Assembly: GCA_001692895.1 (NCBI GenBank)
Contig: KV748178.1
Coordinates: forward strand, 5,095,595 to 5,159,594
DNA: 64,000 nucleotides
DNA from: Cenococcum geophilum 1.58
Lineage: Eukaryota > Ascomycota > Dothideomycetes > Gloniales > Gloniaceae
Direction of reading: 5' to 3'
In this document: piece after piece, positions 58,036-64,000 of the stretch
Numbering within the stretch: position 1 is the first letter of the stretch
Layout: every line of letters begins with the position of its first letter
Made by a program: the position numbers and the translations under genes
The notes under the pieces: model-generated
The model's input: only the letters and a program-made list of their open reading frames with translations
Told to the model about the DNA's origin: nothing
Database searches by the model: none

Positions 58036-61000
58036 ACTTAACTTATAAATTTAGGTATTATCCTTAAATTCCTTTAAGGGTCTAAGGCTCTACCACTAGC
58101 TCCCTTTGGTCCTATAGGCCTCTACTTTTCCTAACTGCTGGCTGCTAGATCCTGTTTATACTTGGTCTAACTTAGGCTAATACTTAGTTCGTTTTTTATC
58201 TTTAATATACTATAGATAGGTGTTTTCTAGATATTTCTACTATTGTTATCCATCTAGGCATTCTTCCGTAAGGAATCTTCCTGGTTAAAGTATTAAGTCC
58301 CCTTATTCTTAAACTTCTACTAGGTGCTAACTATGCATATACTTAGCGTTTTAATACTTTACCTCATCCGTCATCTAATACATTCTTATTAGATACTTTT
58401 AATTTTTGTCTTTTGGTGCTCTATATATATTATACGCATCATCCACGTATGCTATTTACGATAGTATATAATATGCTTAATGTCTTGGGTCAACTCTTAG
58501 TTCGTCTTTATCCTAGAGTTTAAACCTCTCTTATATTAATCTAAGCGTTATAACTTTGTTTACAGGTACTAAGATTTATCTTTTACTTCTCTAGTCCTCT
58601 AATTGCTCCTCTAGATCCTTTAATATTATAATTAAGGCCCCTTTAATATAAGTTATAGCCTTCTCTATAATTGGGTAGTCTTGGATAACTTTTTCGTCTA
58701 ACTATATATAGAAATCTTCCCACTTATCATTATGTCGTTGCCTATACCACTTTTAGTATAGCTGCTTAAGTGTATACGGTTTGTCTGTAAGGAAATATCT
58801 CTTTATTACTGCGTCGTAATAGCCTTTAGTGTGTCGTTCCTTAAACCTAGTAGGAATCCCTAAATCCTCTTTTTGTTCTAGTTCGGTAAGCTACTTAGCT
58901 CTTAGTATGCCTACTCTAGGCCTATTAGTGATCCTTTATACCGGCGCTCTGTCCTTTATACGTCCTAATATACTAGATCTCTTTTCTAGTTTCTGTTTTT
59001 GCTATAAGGTAATTCTTACTCTAAATTCCTCTATAGTTTCCTTTACGTCGCGTCTTATAAGTAGATCCTTAAAGTCTTTATGCTTTTTAATCTTAGTATT
59101 AACTTTCCGATCTTTAGGCTAAACACTATATTCCCCTGGTAAGTCTTTTAGGTCTATATATCTGTCTTCTAGTCTAGTCGCTATTTACGCTATAGATTCT
59201 CTAATCTATAAAGAAGCCCCTTGCCTCTTACTTGTGGGTATCCTAATTTATACTCTAAATTCTTGTCCCCTTAGATTACTTAATCCTAAGCTTACTTCTA
59301 ACTTAAGCTTAGCTCTAGCCTTAGTCTAACTAGGCTTTACTAGTATCCTCGTCTCGTCTTAAGAATCTTAGATTTTATTTATCTCGTCTTAAGAGTCTTA
59401 TGCCGTTAGGAATTCTTATCCCGAGCTTATTTATATGTCTTTAAACTAAGCTACTGCTCTACTCCATCGGTTTCTATCCGTTATAGGTCTTTAAGCTTAC
59501 CTTATCTTATCTTAAGAATCTTGGTTGTCTCTTATCTTACTATAAGAATCTTAAGCCTTTGGCCTTTTGCCTTTATTAAGTGGTAAGCTAGTACTAGCAG
59601 TTATCTACTTGCTTAATCGTCTTTAGATATTACTCCTTCCGTCTTATAAAGCAATGGACGCTGTATCTAATAGTGTTATAATACCCGTTACTAAACCTTG
59701 CTCTATAGCGGTCTTAGTCTCTACTTCTATTACGTCATTAAGGTTTAGATACCCCCAGTTAGTTCCTTTACTATTTTTATTACTGTTAATTAATAAGTAC
59801 TCTAACTCCATTATTATTATTACTAATTGTTATCTACATGTTACTGTAATATCTTAATCCAGCTTATAGAGTTAATCTTATTCTTTATCTAACTCTTTAG
59901 TTCCTCTAAGTCCTTTTAACTTTAGCTCCTGTGGCTAATAGCTTATACTATACTTGGCGTTTTTATAAATTTAATATACGTTATTATAATAAAACGCAAA
60001 ACTTCTAATTGAATATTCTTTTGTTCCTTATAGTACACTATCGTCCCTCTATACGTGTGTGTTATATACTATTAGTCTAGTTCCCTTTATTATATAGTGA
60101 CCCTAACTATCTTTGCAATCCCTTACGAAGTAACCCTATTTTCCGCAATTTATGCAAGCTTCGTCTCTAAACTATTAACTTTGTTATAGAGTCTGCCTAA
60201 ACGTCTTCTGCTAATAAGATCCCTGGTTTAGCCTCTGCTCCTTAGTCCTATAATTATTAGATCCTTAACCTTTAGGTTTTTATAATTTTTTACTCCATCT
60301 CTTATAGGCTTCTTTAGTACCACTTAGGTTTATTAGCTCTACGCCATACTATAGTTTCTAACTTAGCTTTAGTCGTTGCGTGCTCTATGCCTTATATAAC
60401 TATAGAACTCTATCCTAGCCTTTCTTAGCCTATTCCCTTTAGAAGATCCTATTATCGATCTTAATCGCTTAATCTATTAATTCCCTTAGGGTATCCGCAT
60501 CTTTTATTAGAATAATTACATCCTAGACTTTAGCCTTAAGTCCCTATTTATACTATGCTATAAGCGCCTTATCGTTCTACTTAACTTATATTATAAGTGT
60601 TTAAAACTATATTGTGTACTTAATTGCTAAAGTTCGCTATATTAGGTCTTAAAGCTTTCTTTCTACTATAGTTATTACTTCCGGGTCCTTAAATATCTAT
60701 ATTAATCGTTCCGCGAATCCTGCCTAGCTAGAAAATATAAATTATACCTCTTAATTAGTAGTAGTTATTCCGTTAGTCTGTATTTCTATTAAGTAGGGTT
60801 TAAACTATTTAAGTGCCTAACCCGTTAGGAATAGTCCTGCGTAGGCTATCTGGTCTATTGTTATAGCTAACTTAGCCCCTTCTTGTATGACTTTAAAATA
60901 TATCTGCATTAGAAATCCTTTAAGCTTTAATCTCTCTCCTAAGAATCGTTTAATCGATAGTAACTTAACCTTTACTACTCTAATTCCATTGAGTCTGTTT

Positions 61001-61206
61001 TTAAGTACCGTATTGTTTTCTATTAATCGATCTACTATTTCTTGTAATTGCCCTACCGTTATAAGTTATTGCGAGTTAGTGTCTACTATATTAGTGTTAC
61101 CCCCTAACCTTAAAGTAGTTGCCGCCGTTAATGGTATTATAGTGGCTGCTTTTAGTGGCATATTGTTCGACTTTCTATATTTAATACTATAATTAGGTAG
61201 TAATTA

Positions 61207-61633
61207 TATAACGGAACCTTATAGTAGGAACTATAATGGGTTCTGTTAATGGGCTAGGTATATAGAAAATATAAAGATAGTAGTTAACAACGTAATAATA
61301 ACTAGTAGAGTGGTTGCCTAATAGATTAACTCTAATTATATTCTAAGAATTACTACAAGAAAGAAACTATCTAGGTAGGGACTAAGGGTCCTTAAATACA
61401 CAACCGTACTCCTATGAAATCCTTTTTATACGTGATATACGTCTTATCTGTATTAAACATGACGTCCTCTACGTTTAACGTAGCCAATACGTTCAACCAT
61501 TATATAACTCGCTTACTATTCCTTATTATATAGTTCCACGGGTTCCATCCTGGTCCGTACCTATATTAACTAACTAGTTTCTTCCAACTCTTCTCCAAGT
61601 AGTCGTAACATTATACTTAAAGCGTCCGTAACA
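61207..61633 (-). repeat. 5' LTR of Gypsy copy 3
   Basis: 427 bp; starts TATAACGGA (TG changed to TA) and ends TCCGTAACA, the only plus-strand right end in the family with the original CA. Confidence 0.92.
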
Positions 61634-61856
61634 TTTTGACTACTCCCTAGGTTATAACCGTTTTAAACACTAAAATTTTACCTAAGTTATATCTATCACG
61701 CCTAGGTAAGCCTTAGCACGACACACCGCCTTTTAAATGTATATGTTACTTTAATTTTAGTAGAACAATAAAACTTTACTTAAAATAGCAGGTAGTACGC
61801 TAGCGCGGTTATAACCCAGGGAGTGGTCAAAACCCCGTTACCTACGTTACTTAATA

Positions 61857-62340
61857 TAAAAATATAAAAATAAAAACTGTTAGACGCTAAGCAGGCTGAT
61901 GGGATGATACATATAATACTCTATAAGGAAGAATCTTAGGGGCTCGAAGGCCCCGAGAAGATATCTATACGATGGCCCGCGCGCTGTCACGTAACACGTC
62001 GCCGAGCTCAAAGAGACTGCCTAAGTACCCCCCCTACTAACAAAAACTTATATACTTATATTATCTATAAAAATATTAAAGTCTTTTAAGTCCTATATAG
62101 TAAGTATTATATAATACGCGTATAATACACATATAATAAGACACCCCCTAAGTAAACTTATTAAAAATAAATTATGGTTAATAATAATCATACACCCCCT
62201 AAATAATATGCGTATACCCCCTAATTAATATATATACACCCCCTACGTAAACAAGCTTAGATCCTTCCACTTCAAGTTAAAATATTATGTGTGTTTGACT
62301 TGTTTACACCCAAATCGCGAAAACAACATAACGCTTTATA
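61857..62340. other. AT-rich segment with ACACCCCCTA repeats
   Basis: Four or five ACACCCCCTA-like pieces (about 62030, 62150, 62193, 62214, 62236) are spaced irregularly. GTAAACAAG (62247-62255) and CTTGTTTAC (about 62299-62307) form an inverted pair. These could be transposase-binding repeats at the end of a DNA element, but no transposase follows that I can identify. Confidence 0.4.
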
Positions 62341-62640
62341 TTTACCTTACCTTATCCAAGAGCCTGCAATTATAGAGCGTCGTCGCGGTCGCCCGGCTGG
62401 CTCTACGGCGGGAGCTCTTAGTGTTTAAGCGAAATACCAGCTGCACTACCCGCGGGTCAGCTACGTTAATCGCCGCTATATCACTTGGCGCTATCTAACA
62501 GCAAACAATGGGAGTTTATAAAGGGCAGAATTACATAAGCGGAAAAAATGCTCGCTCCTAATTATCTCGGTCCTAGACGATTAGCTAATTATAAGCTGCT
62601 TACATAACAGATTAATTATCTTATATTGTTGTCGTCTGGT
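62341..62640 (+). other. GC-normal segment with an AT-hook-like frame
   Basis: The plus strand from about 62355 reads EPAIIERRRGRPAGSTAGAL, a possible AT-hook (RRGRPAGS), and is stopped by a TAA near 62428. Only a fragment; no gene is called. Confidence 0.3.
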
Positions 62641-63600
62641 ATTGTCTCGTTCCCAGACCTTCTTGCTAAGGCTTACCTTGCCAAGCCGCTAGCCGCTTTT
62701 AGCAAGACCTTTGTTAAAAGGTCTAGTATACAGTTCGGATTTTTATTAATCCCGCGCGGGGTATTTAGGCCTATATACACCTACTTTAAGCCAAATTATC
62801 TTAACTTCTATAGCTCCCTAAGCTATTCCTAATGGCTAGAATTACCAAATTAAACCTGGCGAAGAAGACTATATTGCCCAATTTGCCCGATTCTAATTCG
62901 TTATCTCGTCGTTACGCCTGACGCCCCTGAGTTGTAGCAGCCGCACCTTTCCCACGACCTCTTCTTACCGCAGCTAGAGTACCTAAACCAACGAGCCAGT
63001 TTTAAATAATAACTAAGGACTACTAGTAGGTATAGATTTGCTTTATAGAAGGGGGTAAGCTTTAGGTAGAGCCTCGCGCAGAGCTTTAATAAAGCCTTAT
63101 GTAGAGCTTTAGTAGAGGCTTACGCAGAGCCCTACGCAGAGCTCCGCGTAGAGCTTCGTGCAGAGCTTCTACAGAGCTTCGTGCAGAGCTTCGTGCAGAG
63201 CTTCGTGCAGAGCCTCCGTACGCAGAGCTTCGTGCAGAGCTTCGTGCAGAGCTTCCGTACGCAGAGCTTCGTACAGAGCTTCGTGTAGAGCTTCGTGCAG
63301 AGCTTCGTGCAGAGCCTCGTGCAGAGCTTCGTGCAGAGCCTCGTGCAGAGCTTCGTGCAGAGCCTCGTGCAGAGCTTCGAGCAGAGCCTTATGCAGAGCT
63401 TTGAGGAGCTTAAGCAGAGCTTTAAGCAGAGCTTCGAGTAGAGCTTTAAGTAGAGCTTCGAGTAGAGCTTTAAGTAGAGCTTTGAGCGGAGCTTTGTATA
63501 GAGCCTTATATAGAGCTTTATATAAATATATAGGCGTATAAATATATATTTTTATACTAGTAATTAATTATAAAATTTATAGAAATAATTATATAGGAAA
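62640..63600 (+). repeat. AGAGCTT satellite unit, plus orientation, with 12-bp array
   Basis: The unit has the conserved segment (62640-63040), the border with CTACTAGTAGGTATAGATTT, a long array (63056-63530) of GCAGAGCTTCGT 12-bp units grading into AGAGCTTTAAGT, then the AT-rich TATAGGCGTATAAATATA tail. The open frame 63158-63541 (CRAS repeated) exists only because the unit length is a multiple of three. The frame 62626-62832 in the conserved segment is shared, in degraded form, with 40790-41182 and shows no domain. Confidence 0.88.
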
Positions 63601-64000
63601 TTATATAGATATTTATTAATTTATTTATAGTAAGGCTAATAATACTATACGGCTCCTAGATCTANGGCCTAGGANTANGTAGTAAGGTATTAATAAAAAG
63701 CTCCTTAGCGCTATTAGCTAAGCTATAAATCTAGTACCTATATAGAACTATAGGGGTTTATAAGAGAATATTACGCGCTATACTAGAATATAAAGTAGTA
63801 GTTCTACTAGTAGACTTATATATTAATATAACTACTATATAGANAATAGTTATAGTATAAGGCTACTTAGTAAAAGAAAATATATGCTAAATACTAAAAC
63901 GTATATAAGGATTGAGGGCCCCTTAAAAAGGCAATACGCCTAAGTATACTAGCTAGGAAGCCCTCTACCTATAAGTAGTAAAGAAAGAAAAGAAAATATA
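63601..64000. other. RIP-mutated AT-rich sequence with ambiguous bases
   Basis: TpA-rich, stop-dense sequence; ambiguous bases at 63665, 63675, 63678 and 63844 suggest low assembly quality or collapsed repeats. No feature identified. Confidence 0.4.

Larger units (their letters stand above)
53597..61633 (-). mobile_element. Ty3/Gypsy chromovirus copy 3, full length, inserted in a MITE
   Basis: Two 427-bp LTRs (53597-54023 and 61207-61633) with a 5-bp target duplication TTTTG (53592-53596 and 61634-61638). Domain order is as in copies 1 and 2: chromodomain near 54790-54950, integrase about 55280-56020, RNase H about 56230-56700, reverse transcriptase about 56900-57480, protease about 57690-58030, spacer about 58050-60030, gag about 60030-61190. 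The copy lacks the mini-LTR of copy 2 and so gives its empty site near 58848. Plus-strand open frames 58829-59122, 59654-59857 and 60887-61192 are antisense shadows. Confidence 0.95.
53574..61856. mobile_element. MITE with about 45-bp terminal inverted repeats, split by Gypsy copy 3
   Basis: The left end (ACGTAGGTAATGGGGTTTTG at 53577-53596, continuing after the insertion at 61639 as ACTACTCCCTAGGTTATAACC) is the inverted repeat of the right end (about 61809-61853: GGTTATAACCCAGGGAGTGG, then TCAAAACCCCGTTACCTACG). Flanking TA on both sides suggests a TA target duplication. Without the Gypsy element the MITE is about 245 bp. Long TIRs with TA duplications are typical of Fot1/Pot2-like elements in ascomycetes. 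Confidence 0.75.

Noticed and set aside
58829-59122. 97-codon plus-strand frame, also seen at 29185-29388
   Set aside because: Antisense to the gag-protease spacer of the Gypsy family. RIP makes TAG/TAA on the coding strand, which read CTA/TTA on the other, so antisense frames stay open artificially.
63158-63541. 127-codon open frame with repeated CRAS
   Set aside because: It is a translation of a 12-bp minisatellite whose period keeps frames open; no independent coding evidence.

Overview
The window looks like a subtelomeric or AT-rich repeat block from a filamentous ascomycete (Pezizomycotina). Nearly every transposon shows the footprint of repeat-induced point mutation (RIP): very high TpA, loss of CpA and TpG, and reading frames recognisable by family but broken at almost every former CAG/CAA/CGA/TGG codon by TAG/TAA/TGA. 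No rRNA, tRNA, CRISPR array or bacterial-type operon was seen. I cannot name the species.

Layout. 1-6350: RIP-degraded repetitive DNA of unrecognised family. 6390-8120: tandem repeats. 8646 to about 16180 (+): chromovirus-type Ty3/Gypsy copy 1, 3' LTR missing. 16233-18300: minisatellites, partly an inverted copy of the 6.8-7.7 kb block. About 18300-23685 (-): LINE with APE endonuclease and reverse transcriptase remains, carrying two 193-bp mini-LTRs. 23691-31910 (-): Gypsy copy 2, complete with TSD, itself carrying a 202-bp mini-LTR. About 31965-38770: a 280-bp palindrome split by a complete Ty1/Copia element (32198-38709). 39.3-42 kb: mixed repeats. About 43240-47964 (+): tyrosine-recombinase retrotransposon (DIRS/Ngaro/PAT class) with split direct repeats A1...B1-A2-B2. 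47929-50052 (-): the only substantial unmutated coding sequence. 50.8-52.9 kb: AGAGCTT minisatellite with a 0.54-kb higher-order unit. 53107-53239: a MITE. 53574-61856: a MITE split by Gypsy copy 3 (53597-61633). 62.6-63.6 kb: inverted copy of the 40.3-41.2 kb satellite unit.

Main interpretation. The unmutated gene at 47929-50052 runs, on the minus strand, straight into the terminal B2 repeat of the tyrosine-recombinase element and stops about a dozen codons later. Directly beyond the other end of that element (43247 downward, same strand) an orphan open frame of normal base composition begins. The simplest reading is one host gene of unknown function cut in two by the element. The gene also carries either a 63-nt phase-0 intron or one in-frame TAG.

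Other points. The polymerase Asp-Asp pair is changed to Asn-Asn or Lys-Asn in five retroelements (three Gypsy, Copia, LINE), and one Asp is lost in the tyrosine-recombinase element, so all six are dead by the same type of mutation. The Gypsy family carries a conserved antisense reading frame between its chromodomain and 3' LTR. Domain coordinates inside degraded elements are approximate.
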